This document shows, piece after piece, positions 1 to 7,102 of a stretch of 16,748 nt of DNA. The DNA comes from JAZQLP01 sp045542755. Lineage in GTDB: Bacteria > Bacillota > Clostridia > Oscillospirales > UBA644. The DNA lies in the NCBI GenBank assembly GCA_045542755.1, contig JAZQLP010000087.1, positions 1 to 16,748 on the forward strand. Direction: 5' to 3'. Every line of letters starts with the position of its first letter. Within the stretch, counting starts at the first letter, position 1. The position numbers and the translations under genes were made by a program. Under the pieces are notes generated by a model. It made no database searches. It saw only the letters and a program-made list of their open reading frames with translations, and was not told where the DNA came from.

Positions 1-52
1 CGATCCGACTTGTAAACTCGCAAACGATGTTATGTCCTACGGACACAAACAC
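1..52. other. Unassigned left edge
   Basis: No convincing open reading frame or RNA gene is visible in this short stretch. It holds a small inverted repeat (TGTCC-TAC-GGACA, about 34-46). It lies beyond the terminator of the tRNA-Cys gene and may be the edge of a neighbouring gene or a spacer. No function is assigned. Confidence 0.3.
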
Positions 53-84
53 AAAAAAAGACACGATTCTCATCGTGTCTTTTT

Positions 85-85
<1 letters not shown>
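53..85 (-). terminator. Intrinsic terminator of the tRNA-Cys gene
   Basis: The 8-bp stem GACACGAT/ATCGTGTC (60-67 and 72-79) encloses a TCTC loop. It is flanked by seven A (53-59) and six T (80-85), so it can act in both directions. Read on the minus strand it lies directly after the tRNA 3' end and finishes in a T run, as expected for a rho-independent terminator. Confidence 0.85.
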
Positions 86-159
<74 letters not shown>

Positions 160-176
160 GTATTTAATGCTCATAT

Positions 177-205
177 ATGATACCACAATTTTCCCTTACT
201 GTCAA
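177..205 (-). promoter_or_regulatory. Sigma-A-type promoter of tRNA-Cys
   Basis: On the minus strand a perfect TTGACA (-35, 200-205) is followed by a 17-nt spacer and TATCAT (-10, 177-182). The expected start point lies about 10 nt before the mature tRNA 5' end at 159, giving a short 5' leader. Confidence 0.85.
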
Positions 206-296
206 TAGTGTTCACAAATTCTTCGAAAAGCATTTTGAGCCTATATATTGAATAATGTCCCAATAAAATTATATGCATAATTTCATTAAAAATTGC

Positions 297-323
297 AAAA
301 GAGGAGCAGGATATCCTGCTTCT
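297..323 (-). terminator. Terminator of the metal-efflux operon
   Basis: A 9-bp inverted repeat (302-310 and 315-323, one G-T pair) around an ATAT loop lies just past the stop codon of the ATPase gene when read on the minus strand. Only a short T run (297-300) follows, so it is probably a moderate terminator. Confidence 0.6.
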
Positions 324-328
324 TTATT

Positions 329-2173
329 TTATCTCTTTGTTTTTCCCAATGCTCTCATAGCGTTAAGTATAGCTATGACCGAAACGCCCACATCGGCAAA
401 TACAGCAAGCCACATATTGGCAAAACCCACAGCTCCGAGAAGGAGCACAATGCCCTTTACGGCAAGGGCAAAAACTATATTTTGACGGGTTATTCGCATA
501 GTCTTACGGGCAACCCGCACAGCTTCAGCTATCTTTAGAGGATTATCGTCCATAAGCACAATATCGGCAGCCTCTATTGCGGCATCGGAGCCGAGAGCGC
601 CCATAGCGATACCGATATCGGAACGGGAAAGAACGGGGGCATCGTTTATGCCGTCACCTACGTAAACGAGGGTGCCTTTGCGGTTAGTCGAGGAAAGAAG
701 TCTTTCCACCTCGGTCACTTTATTAGCGGGAAGCAGTTCGGCGCAAACTTCGTCTATACCTATCTCTTTACCAACAGCCTCCCCTACTTCCTTACGGTCA
801 CCCGTGAGCATTACTGTGTGAGAAACGCCAAGGGATTTAAGTTCCTTTATGGCAGAGGCAGATTCGGGTTTTAAAGTGTCGGTTATGCGTATATATCCCA
901 AATAATTATAGTCGACTGCAACGTAAAGAACAGTACCGTATGCCCTTATTTGATCCACCTTAAGGCCAATGGAATCCATAAGCTTTATATTGCCCACGCA
1001 TATCTCTCGACCATCAAAAGTGGCCTTGATACCCTTACCGCTTATTTCCTCGATAGCAGCATCCAAATTATCCACGTTACCTCCGTAAGCTTTTACTACG
1101 GATAAGGCTATAGGATGAGAGGAATGACTCTCTGCCACTGCGGCGTAGCGAAGCAATATCTCGGGAGAAACGTCTTTTGATACAACCTCCGCAACGGAAA
1201 ATTCGCCTTTGGTCAAGGTACCTGTTTTATCAAAGACCATAGTATCGACCTTTGAAAGTGCCTCAATATATGATGAACCTTTTATGAGTATACCGCGCCT
1301 TGAAGCGCCCCCTATACCACCGAAAAAGGACATGGGGACAGAGATAACCAAAGCGCAAGGACAGGACACAACGAGGAATATAAGGGCGCGGTGAACCCAT
1401 TCATTCCAATCTCCCGTAATAAGTGAAGGAAGAACCGCCAAAAACAGGGCAGCAATGACCACGCAAGGGGTGTACCAACGGGCAAATTTGGTTATAAAGT
1501 TCTCCGTTTTAGCCTTCTTTTCAGCGGCGTTTTCCACGAGTTCAAGGATTTTTGAAACGGTTGATTCACCAAAGGGTTTGGTTACTCTTACGGTGATATT
1601 TCCAGTAAGATTTATACTGCCGCTTATAACGGAATCATCCGTAAAAAGCTCTACGGGTACCGACTCGCCCGTTAATGCTGAATTATTGACGGATGTGGCT
1701 CCCTTTACGATAATGCCGTCAAGCGGAATCCTCTCTCCGGGGTCAATGGATATAAGATCTCCCACGGCTACCTCATCGGGGTCAACGGTAACAATCTGCC
1801 CGTCCCTCAAAACCTTCGCGTAATCGGGTCGAATATCCATAAGGGCTGCCACCGATTTACGGGTCTTACCAACGGCATAACTTTCAAAAAAATCGCCTAT
1901 TCGGTAAAATATCATTACGGCAACGGCCTCGTGATAATCCCCGGTTATAAACGCTCCTATGGAAGCGATAGACATCAGGAAATTCTCATCAAGAACTTGA
2001 CCTTTTATGAGATTTCTGACAGCGGAAAATATAACGTCGTATCCTACTACAAGATAAGGAATAAGAAATGCACCAAGGCCCCACAAGCCTTCGATCTTCA
2101 ATAGCAAGGCAGTACCGAACAGAACTAAGCCTGCAATTATACGTATCAGTTTACGCTTTTGTTTACGTGTCAT
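329..2173 (-). CDS. cadA: Zn2+/Cd2+/Pb2+-exporting P1B-type ATPase
   Basis: This 614-residue inner-membrane pump uses ATP to expel divalent soft metals. All P-type hallmarks are visible: the TGES actuator motif (168-171), the intramembrane CPC metal-binding triad (271-273), the DKTGT phosphorylation site (Asp315), the HP motif of the P1B nucleotide domain (His353-Pro354) and GDGIND (506-511). In the last two membrane helices, Lys573 and Asp594 match the lysine and aspartate that define the P1B-2 (ZntA/CadA) group, so Zn/Cd/Pb is a better call than Cu. The N-terminus starts straight into membrane helices and lacks the usual HMA domain. A free HMA protein is encoded just upstream (gap 2174-2182). 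It is the third gene of the ArsR-led operon, so metal-induced expression is expected. Exact metal preference cannot be read from sequence. Confidence 0.93.
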   Translation of the reverse strand: MTRKQKRKLIRIIAGLVLFGTALLLKIEGLWGLGAFLIPYLVVGYDVIFSAVRNLIKGQVLDENFLMSIASIGAFITGDYHEAVAVMIFYRIGDFFESYAVGKTRKSVAALMDIRPDYAKVLRDGQIVTVDPDEVAVGDLISIDPGERIPLDGIIVKGATSVNNSALTGESVPVELFTDDSVISGSINLTGNITVRVTKPFGESTVSKILELVENAAEKKAKTENFITKFARWYTPCVVIAALFLAVLPSLITGDWNEWVHRALIFLVVSCPCALVISVPMSFFGGIGGASRRGILIKGSSYIEALSKVDTMVFDKTGTLTKGEFSVAEVVSKDVSPEILLRYAAVAESHSSHPIALSVVKAYGGNVDNLDAAIEEISGKGIKATFDGREICVGNIKLMDSIGLKVDQIRAYGTVLYVAVDYNYLGYIRITDTLKPESASAIKELKSLGVSHTVMLTGDRKEVGEAVGKEIGIDEVCAELLPANKVTEVERLLSSTNRKGTLVYVGDGINDAPVLSRSDIGIAMGALGSDAAIEAADIVLMDDNPLKIAEAVRVARKTMRITRQNIVFALAVKGIVLLLGAVGFANMWLAVFADVGVSVIAILNAMRALGKTKR

Positions 2174-2182
2174 AACGGCCCC

Positions 2183-2404
2183 TTACTTCATTATAATTCT
2201 CATGTCGGGCTCAACTTTTTTGCATATCTCTGCAGCTTTTTTCATAACGTCATCAAATATCTCGTCAGGAGCTTCCACGGTAAGCTTTTGAGTCATAAAG
2301 CTCATGCTTGCGTATGTAACGCCCTCTATATTCTTTATACCTCTTTCCATTTTCGCAGCACAGTTAGCACACTCAAGATCTTCAAGTTTAAAAGTTTTTC
2401 TCAT
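2183..2404 (-). CDS. Free-standing HMA domain protein (metal-binding partner of the ATPase)
   Basis: This 73-residue cytosolic protein consists of a single heavy-metal-associated ferredoxin-like domain. The metal-binding loop is Cys12-Ala-Asn-Cys15 (a CxxC), followed by the typical amphipathic helix (KMERGIKNIEGV) and the pattern expected for a beta-alpha-beta fold. In many ZntA/CadA pumps this domain is fused to the pump N-terminus. Here it is separate and the pump downstream has none, so it probably acts as a metallochaperone or regulatory domain in trans. The start is supported by a GGAG Shine-Dalgarno sequence about 7 nt upstream on the minus strand. It sits 14 nt after the sensor gene and 9 nt before the pump gene, in one transcript. 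Confidence 0.88.
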   Translation of the reverse strand: MRKTFKLEDLECANCAAKMERGIKNIEGVTYASMSFMTQKLTVEAPDEIFDDVMKKAAEICKKVEPDMRIIMK

Positions 2405-2418
2405 AATTTTCTCCTTAT

Positions 2419-2808
2419 TTATTCCATTATATGCTCAAGCCCTTGGCTTATTATAGTAAGTACGTGACTGTCGGCCAAAGAGTAAAATACGGTCTTGCCC
2501 TCCTTGCGGTACTTTACAAGGCTCGCCTGCTTAAGTATACGTAACTGATGAGAAATTGCAGACATAGTCATATTGAGAAGGTCAGCAATACAGCAAACAC
2601 TCATCTCCGATTCAGCAAGGGCATAGAGGATTCTTATTCTCGTACTGTCTCCAAAAACCTTAAAAAGCTCCGCGAGGTCGTACAGAGAGCCCTCGTCGGG
2701 AAGCATATCTTCCACCATTTGTACCACGTCAGCATGGGAAATCTGCTTTCCTCCAACAGAGAGAAGTTCATCTCCGCAATGCGTATGCTTTTTTAGTTCT
2801 TCTGACAT
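2419..2808 (-). CDS. ArsR/SmtB-family metal-sensing repressor
   Basis: This is a 129-residue winged-helix repressor. The HTH region contains the helix ending MTMSAISHQLRILKQASLV, typical of ArsR proteins, followed by the wing (YRKEGKTVFYSL). Two possible metal sites are visible. The C-terminal helix holds Asp113, His115, His126 and Glu129, with exactly the D-x-H-x10-H-x2-E spacing of the SmtB/CzrA alpha-5 zinc site. An N-terminal HTHC stretch (residues 8-11) plus a Cys-Cys pair (in SVCCIADLL) resembles the CadC-type alpha-3N cysteine site. I chose the ATG at 2808 because a GGAGG (2814-2818) stands 5 nt ahead of it; an in-frame ATG at 2820 would overlap that ribosome site. The gene heads the efflux operon and most likely represses it until Zn or Cd binds. 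Which site is used is inference. Confidence 0.92.
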   Translation of the reverse strand: MSEELKKHTHCGDELLSVGGKQISHADVVQMVEDMLPDEGSLYDLAELFKVFGDSTRIRILYALAESEMSVCCIADLLNMTMSAISHQLRILKQASLVKYRKEGKTVFYSLADSHVLTIISQGLEHIME

Positions 2809-2828
2809 AATTGCCTCCATAACAACAA

Positions 2829-2852
2829 ATACTTGAATAACTGTTCAAGTAT
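2829..2852 (-). promoter_or_regulatory. Palindromic ArsR/SmtB-type operator
   Basis: A perfect 9-6-9 inverted repeat has half-sites ATACTTGAA and TTCAAGTAT around TAACTG. Its core TGAA-N6-TTCA matches the known SmtB/CzrA/CadC operator pattern. It begins just after the -10 box of the operon promoter and covers the predicted start point, so bound repressor would block transcription start. Confidence 0.85.
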
Positions 2853-2881
2853 ATTATAACAAGCCAGAGAGAGTTTGTCAA
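2853..2881 (-). promoter_or_regulatory. Promoter of the metal-efflux operon
   Basis: On the minus strand TTGACA (-35, 2876-2881), a 17-nt spacer and TATAAT (-10, 2853-2858) form a full consensus promoter. Such a strong promoter fits a repressor-controlled operon that is off by default. Confidence 0.88.
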
Positions 2882-2934
2882 TCGCTGAAATTACTTTTTC
2901 GAACTTTCTTAACACATCCAGACGCAAGATATGA

Positions 2935-2940
2935 TATAAT
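2935..2940 (+). promoter_or_regulatory. Putative -10 box of the nucleoside hydrolase gene
   Basis: A TATAAT lies 28 nt before the start codon. The nearest -35-like hexamer, TTAACA (2909-2914), is 20 nt away, so spacing is poor. Only the -10 element is reasonably supported. Confidence 0.45.
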
Positions 2941-2968
2941 ACAAAAAAAACGGAAACGGAAGAGAACA

Positions 2969-3874
2969 ATGTCTTATAAAGAAGTCCTTGAACTGCTTGA
3001 AATACCCAATAACGACCAGATAGTTGACCTTATTTTAGATACAGATGCGTTTAACGAGCAAGACGACCAGTTTGCAATAGCCCACGCTATGCTCAGCCCA
3101 GAAAAGATAAATCTTTTATCCATAAATGCGGCTCCCTTCAAAACAAAAAAAACGCCTGACCCTGCAGTTGGTATGGAGCAGAGCTACCAAGAGATACTTA
3201 AAGTTATAAATATGGTTGACCCCGATTCTCAAATTCCCGTATTCAGGGGCTCCGACAGATACCTTCCCGACAGAAACACCCCCATAGACTCCCCTGCAGC
3301 TCACAATATAATAAATACGGTAAAAAATGCAAAAGGAAGAGTCTATATCCTTGCCATAGGTTGCATAACAAACGTTGCTTCGGCAATCCTTATGTGTCCC
3401 GAAATTGCAAACAAGGCCTCTGTAGTGTGGCTGGGTGGACATTCATATCAGTTCCCCGACCCAAGAGAGATGAACCTCAATCAGGATATTCCCGCGGCTC
3501 AGGTAGTATTTAACAGCGGTATTCCTCTGGTTCAGATACCTGCCGGAGGAGTAACCGATCACCTTACAACCACCATTCCCGAGCTTGAATACTATCTTAA
3601 CGGCAAAAACGAAATAGGCACCTATCTTACCAAAATCGTTACTGGCGTTAAGGGTGGAAAATACGCTGCGTCAAAGGTTATTTGGGATATTGCAGGAACC
3701 GCTTATTTCACCGTACCCAACGGTATGACAAGGGTAATTCAGCACACCCCCATACTTACAGACGAGGGATACTTTGTGTCTAACGACAGCGGCGGATATA
3801 TGGTATACGTTAAAGGAATCAAAAGGGACCCTATCTTTGCGGACGTTTTCTCAAAGATAAGCGGTGACAGATAA
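2969..3874 (+). CDS. Nucleoside hydrolase family protein (divergent)
   Basis: This 301-residue protein is close to the usual size of inosine/uridine nucleoside hydrolases, which split the N-glycosidic bond of ribonucleosides using a bound Ca2+. The N-terminal calcium motif is present but stretched: Asp24-Thr-Asp26 and Asp32-Asp33, where the classical form is DTDPGxDD, so there are two extra residues. Also visible are the family-like segments IGCITNVASAI (about 130-140) and REMNLNQDIPAAQVVFNSG (about 166-184). Trp239-Asp240 sits where many family members have His-Asp; the aspartate would complete the calcium site. Trp-Asp is known in purine-specific IAG hydrolases, but I cannot fix the substrate. 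It is a single gene between divergent and downstream promoters, with no clear terminator before the pfl promoter. Confidence 0.8.
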   Translation: MSYKEVLELLEIPNNDQIVDLILDTDAFNEQDDQFAIAHAMLSPEKINLLSINAAPFKTKKTPDPAVGMEQSYQEILKVINMVDPDSQIPVFRGSDRYLPDRNTPIDSPAAHNIINTVKNAKGRVYILAIGCITNVASAILMCPEIANKASVVWLGGHSYQFPDPREMNLNQDIPAAQVVFNSGIPLVQIPAGGVTDHLTTTIPELEYYLNGKNEIGTYLTKIVTGVKGGKYAASKVIWDIAGTAYFTVPNGMTRVIQHTPILTDEGYFVSNDSGGYMVYVKGIKRDPIFADVFSKISGDR

Positions 3875-3908
3875 AATGTAAATCTTTTCGCAAATCGTAA
3901 TATGAGTA

Positions 3909-3937
3909 TTGATTTGTCAAAAACTATATGATATACT
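3909..3937 (+). promoter_or_regulatory. Promoter of the pflBA operon
   Basis: TTGATT (-35, 3909-3914), a 17-nt spacer and TATACT (-10, 3932-3937) predict a start near 3944, immediately before the folded riboswitch leader. Confidence 0.7.
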
Positions 3938-3947
3938 TTATTTAAAC

Positions 3948-4042
3948 AGGGACGTTGTCCCCCTGCAAGACCCTCTGACGGGAAAGCGATACGCTTGTGG
4001 TAACACAGTGAGGGCTTGCACGAATAAGCCGACCGTCTGGGC
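3948..4042 (+). ncRNA. ZTP riboswitch (pfl RNA motif) upstream of pflB
   Basis: The leader matches the pfl motif, which is known to bind the purine intermediates ZMP/ZTP that build up when 10-formyl-tetrahydrofolate is short. Visible elements are a leading GGGAC-GTT-GTCCC hairpin (from 3950); stem P1 CCCTC (3971-3975) with GAGGG (4010-4014); an internal hairpin AAGCG-ATA-CGCTT (3984-3996); the GTGGTAACAC segment (3997-4006); the GCTT/AAGC hairpin (4014-4029); and the conserved 3' part CCGTCTGGGC (4033-4042). GACGG (3977-3981) pairs perfectly with CCGTC (4033-4037), the expected pseudoknot, and differs from the commoner GGCGG/CCGCC form by a compensated change. The tail overlaps the following terminator, so ligand binding should allow read-through into pflBA. 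I assign the family from memory of the consensus, not from a search. Confidence 0.85.
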
Positions 4043-4067
4043 AACATTTCGATGTTGCCCTTTTTTT
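4039..4067 (+). terminator. Riboswitch-controlled intrinsic terminator before pflB
   Basis: A perfect 9-bp stem GGGCAACAT/ATGTTGCCC (4039-4047, 4052-4060) with a TTCG loop is followed by seven T. Its left arm shares GGGC (4039-4042) with the conserved 3' end of the ZTP aptamer, so aptamer and terminator are mutually exclusive. This predicts transcription turned on by ligand. Confidence 0.93.
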
Positions 4068-4116
4068 ATTGAAAAGGGCAATAAAGAGCATCTATGAGTC
4101 AGAAAGGAATATTGCT

Positions 4117-6342
4117 ATGGAACAGTGGAAAGAATTTATTGGCGGAAGCTGGGAAAATGAAATAAACGTAAGGGACTTTATCCAGAAGAACTATACCCCC
4201 TACTCGGGTAATGAGGACTTTCTTGCAAAGCCCACGGAAAGAACCACCGAACTTGACAAAAAGGTAAAAGCCCTTTTTGAAGAGGAGCGTAAGGCAGGCG
4301 GTGTGCTCGACGTAGATACTACAAGAGCATCGTCGGTAATGAATTACGGTCCCGGATACGTTGATAAGGATAATGAAATAATCGTAGGGCTGCAGACCGA
4401 AAAGCCCCTTTGCAGAGGTGCAAACCCCTTCGGTGGTGTAAGAATGACAAGAGCCGCCTGCAAAGCATACGGATACGAACTTTCGGAAAAGGTAGAGCAA
4501 GAATTCATGTACCGCACTACTCATAACGACGGCGTATTCAGAGTATATAACGACGATATTAAAGCTGCCAGACACGTTGGCCTTATTACCGGCCTGCCCG
4601 ATGCATACGGAAGAGGCAGAATTATCGGTGACTACAGAAGAGTACCCCTTTACGGCGTTGACTTCCTTATAGAGAAAAAGAAAGAAGATAAAGCCAGAAT
4701 TGCCCAAAACACAGTTCTTGGAGACAACGTAAGAGAGCTTGAAGAGCTGTTCCAGCAGATAAACTTCCTCGGCAAGCTTAAGGAAATGGGCCAGATGTAC
4801 GGCTATGATATATCAAAGCCCGCCGCAAACGCAAAAGAAGCGGTACAGTGGATGTATTTTGCATATCTTGCTGCAATTAAAGAGCAGAACGGTGCTGCAA
4901 TGAGCCTTGGCAGAACAGCTACCTTTATCGACATTTATATTGAAAGAGACCTTAAAAACGGCGTTCTCACAGAAGAAGGCGCCCAGGAAATAATCGACGA
5001 TTTCGTTCTCAAGCTCCGCCTTGCAAGACATCTGAGAACTCCCGAATACAACGAGCTTTTTGCGGGCGACCCCATGTGGATAACCGAAGCGCTAGGTGGT
5101 GTAGGCGAGGACGGCAGACCTCTCGTAACAAAGAACACATTCAGATATCTCCATACTCTCTATAATCTCGGCCCCTCGGCTGAGCCTAACCTAACGGTAC
5201 TCTGGTCCGAAGCTCTCCCCGAGAACTTCAAAAGATATGTTGCAAAGGTTTCCTGCGATACGGCGTCTATTCAGTATGAAAACGACGACCTTATGCGTCC
5301 CAGATACGGCGACGACTATGCCATAGCTTGCTGTGTATCGGCTATGCAAGTGGGCAAGCAGATGCAGTTCTTCGGCGCCAGAGCAAACCTTGCAAAGCTC
5401 CTTCTCCTCAGCCTTAACGGTGGCCGCGACGAAAAGACCGGCATGCAGATTGCTCCCGCAACAGAACCCGTAGGCGACGGATACCTCAACTATGTTGACG
5501 TTCTTCACAGAATGGACTTTTACAGAACGTGGCTTGCAAAAACCTATGTTACAGCCATGAATATGATCCATTATATGCACGATAAATACGCATATGAAAA
5601 GATTCAGATGGCTCTCCATGATACTCAGGTACATAGATTTATGGCCTTCGGTATTGCAGGACTTTCTGTTCTTACCGACTCTCTGTCTGCAATTAAGTAC
5701 GCAAAGGTACGCCCCGTAAAGGGTGAAAACGGCCTTATTACCGACTTCATAACCGAGGGTGACTTCCCCTGCTACGGTAACGACGACGATAAGGTTGACT
5801 CCATCGCCTGCGAGCAGACAAGACTCTTCTACGAAGAACTCAAGAAAACTCCCTGCTACAGAAATGCAGAACATACCCTCTCCATTCTCACCATTACATC
5901 CAACGTAGTATACGGTAAGAAGACGGGCGCCACCCCCGACGGAAGAAAGGCTGGCGAACCCTTTGCTCCCGGAGCAAACCCCATGCACGGCCGCGACAAA
6001 TCCGGCGCACTTGCTTCTCTTAACTCGGTAGCAAAGCTCTCCTACGACGTATGCAGAGACGGTATCTCCAACACCTTCAGTATCGTTCCCGATGCTGTCG
6101 GCCATAGTGATGAAGAAAGATACGCAAATCTCGTATCCCTCCTTGACGGTTACTTCTCCCAGATGTCACAGCATCTTAACGTAAACGTATTTAACAGAGA
6201 AACCCTTATAGATGCTTCCGAACATCCCGAAAAGTACCCCAACCTTACCATAAGAGTTTCAGGTTACGCTGTTAACTTCAATAAGCTTTCTAAGGAACAG
6301 CAGAAGGAAGTAATCAGCAGAACCTTCCACCAAGCAATGTAA
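4117..6342 (+). CDS. pflB: Pyruvate formate-lyase (formate C-acetyltransferase)
   Basis: This 741-residue cytosolic glycyl-radical enzyme converts pyruvate and CoA to acetyl-CoA and formate in anaerobic fermentation. The catalytic cysteine pair is at 405-406 within YAIACCVSAM, and the radical-bearing Gly716 lies in RVSGYAV near the C-terminus. The substrate segment GPGYVDKDNEIIVGLQTEKP (79-98) and the full length match true PFL rather than glycerol/diol dehydratase relatives. I chose the ATG at 4117, with AAAGGA 8 nt upstream; a longer in-frame TTG at 4069 would begin right after the terminator T run and lacks a ribosome site. pflA follows 7 nt after the stop. The ZTP riboswitch links expression to one-carbon supply, since formate feeds 10-formyl-THF synthesis. 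The enzyme is destroyed by oxygen when active, so the host is an anaerobe or facultative. Confidence 0.98.
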   Translation: MEQWKEFIGGSWENEINVRDFIQKNYTPYSGNEDFLAKPTERTTELDKKVKALFEEERKAGGVLDVDTTRASSVMNYGPGYVDKDNEIIVGLQTEKPLCRGANPFGGVRMTRAACKAYGYELSEKVEQEFMYRTTHNDGVFRVYNDDIKAARHVGLITGLPDAYGRGRIIGDYRRVPLYGVDFLIEKKKEDKARIAQNTVLGDNVRELEELFQQINFLGKLKEMGQMYGYDISKPAANAKEAVQWMYFAYLAAIKEQNGAAMSLGRTATFIDIYIERDLKNGVLTEEGAQEIIDDFVLKLRLARHLRTPEYNELFAGDPMWITEALGGVGEDGRPLVTKNTFRYLHTLYNLGPSAEPNLTVLWSEALPENFKRYVAKVSCDTASIQYENDDLMRPRYGDDYAIACCVSAMQVGKQMQFFGARANLAKLLLLSLNGGRDEKTGMQIAPATEPVGDGYLNYVDVLHRMDFYRTWLAKTYVTAMNMIHYMHDKYAYEKIQMALHDTQVHRFMAFGIAGLSVLTDSLSAIKYAKVRPVKGENGLITDFITEGDFPCYGNDDDKVDSIACEQTRLFYEELKKTPCYRNAEHTLSILTITSNVVYGKKTGATPDGRKAGEPFAPGANPMHGRDKSGALASLNSVAKLSYDVCRDGISNTFSIVPDAVGHSDEERYANLVSLLDGYFSQMSQHLNVNVFNRETLIDASEHPEKYPNLTIRVSGYAVNFNKLSKEQQKEVISRTFHQAM

Positions 6343-6349
6343 GACTGAA

Positions 6350-7063
6350 ATGATAACTGGCAATATACATTCAATACAAAGTTTCGGGGCTGTAGACGGC
6401 CCTGGACTTCGTTCGGTAATATTTTTTCAGGGCTGTCCTTTAAGGTGCGCCTACTGCCACAACCCCGATACATGGGATATAAATCAAGGACAAGAAGTTA
6501 CCTCGGAAGAGGTAATACTTAAAGTCAAACGGTTTTATCCTTATATCAAAGACGGTGGCGTTACACTGTCGGGTGGTGAATGTCTTTTACAGCCCGAATT
6601 TGCTACGGAATTGCTCCGCGGATTCAAAGCTATGGGGTTGCATACTGCCATAGATACCTCCGGAATATGTGACACTGAAAAAGCAAAGTCTGTTCTTAAA
6701 GAAACCAACCTTGTCATATGCGATATTAAGTTTGCCACCGACGACGGATACAAAAAATACGCAGGCGGCTCTCTTGAAAAGGTAAAGCAATTTCTTAAGC
6801 TTACGGAAGAAATGAATATTCCCCTTTGGATAAGGCATGTAGTAATTCCTCAAATCACAGACTCCGAAGAGAATGTAAAAGCGGTAATTTCCATTGCAGA
6901 GGAATACAAAAATCTTGAAAAAATAGAGCTTCTTCCCTTCCGAAAGATATGTCTGCCAAAATACGAAAGTATGGGCATTGAGTTCCCGCTCAAAGACAAT
7001 CCCGAATGTTCGGCAGAGGTTCTTACCCCACTTCAAAGCCTTATAAAAAATCAATACAAATAA
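6350..7063 (+). CDS. pflA: Pyruvate formate-lyase activating enzyme (radical SAM)
   Basis: This 237-residue radical-SAM enzyme installs the glycyl radical on PflB by abstracting hydrogen from Gly716 with a 5'-deoxyadenosyl radical. The CxxxCxxC cluster motif is Cys29, Cys33 and Cys36 (GCPLRCAYCHNPD), followed by the SAM-binding GGE segment in GGVTLSGGECLLQPEF. The opening HSIQSFGAVDGPGLRSVIFF is typical of PflA, and the length equals that of usual single-cluster activases, with no extra ferredoxin domain. It starts 7 nt after the pflB stop with no strong Shine-Dalgarno sequence, so translation is probably coupled to pflB. The operon ends at the hairpin at 7066. Confidence 0.97.
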   Translation: MITGNIHSIQSFGAVDGPGLRSVIFFQGCPLRCAYCHNPDTWDINQGQEVTSEEVILKVKRFYPYIKDGGVTLSGGECLLQPEFATELLRGFKAMGLHTAIDTSGICDTEKAKSVLKETNLVICDIKFATDDGYKKYAGGSLEKVKQFLKLTEEMNIPLWIRHVVIPQITDSEENVKAVISIAEEYKNLEKIELLPFRKICLPKYESMGIEFPLKDNPECSAEVLTPLQSLIKNQYK

Positions 7064-7065
7064 CG

Positions 7066-7102
7066 AAAAAGACAGATGCGAATCGCATCTGCCTTTTCTT
7101 TT
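7066..7102. terminator. Bidirectional terminator between pflA and the fem operon
   Basis: Stem CAGATGCG/CGCATCTG (7073-7080, 7084-7091) around AAT has five A on the left and a T-rich run on the right. It lies 3 nt after the pflA stop on the plus strand and just beyond the stop codon of the last fem gene on the minus strand, so one hairpin can serve both convergent operons. Confidence 0.88.

Noticed and set aside
2809..2820. Earlier ATG for the ArsR-type repressor
   Set aside because: The GGAGG used by the ATG at 2808 overlaps this codon, so the shorter form is far better supported.
3948..4042. Considered a 6S-like or THF-riboswitch RNA for the pfl leader
   Set aside because: The GTGGTAACAC core, the pseudoknot and the terminal CCGTCTGGGC fit the ZTP motif, and the downstream gene and overlapping terminator agree with it.
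4069..4116. In-frame TTG extension of pflB by 16 codons
   Set aside because: It would start 2 nt after the riboswitch terminator T run, with no Shine-Dalgarno sequence. The ATG at 4117 has AAAGGA 8 nt upstream and gives the normal PFL start.
4099..4707. Open frame of 202 codons on the minus strand at the start of pflB
   Set aside because: It is antisense to pflB and overlaps its ribosome site, with no recognisable motif: a codon-bias shadow.
5191..6105. Long open frame (304 codons) on the minus strand inside pflB
   Set aside because: It lies wholly antisense to a clearly conserved pflB with intact catalytic motifs. The translation is rich in Cys, Val and Gly with no recognisable domain, and the strong codon bias of pflB explains the missing stops.
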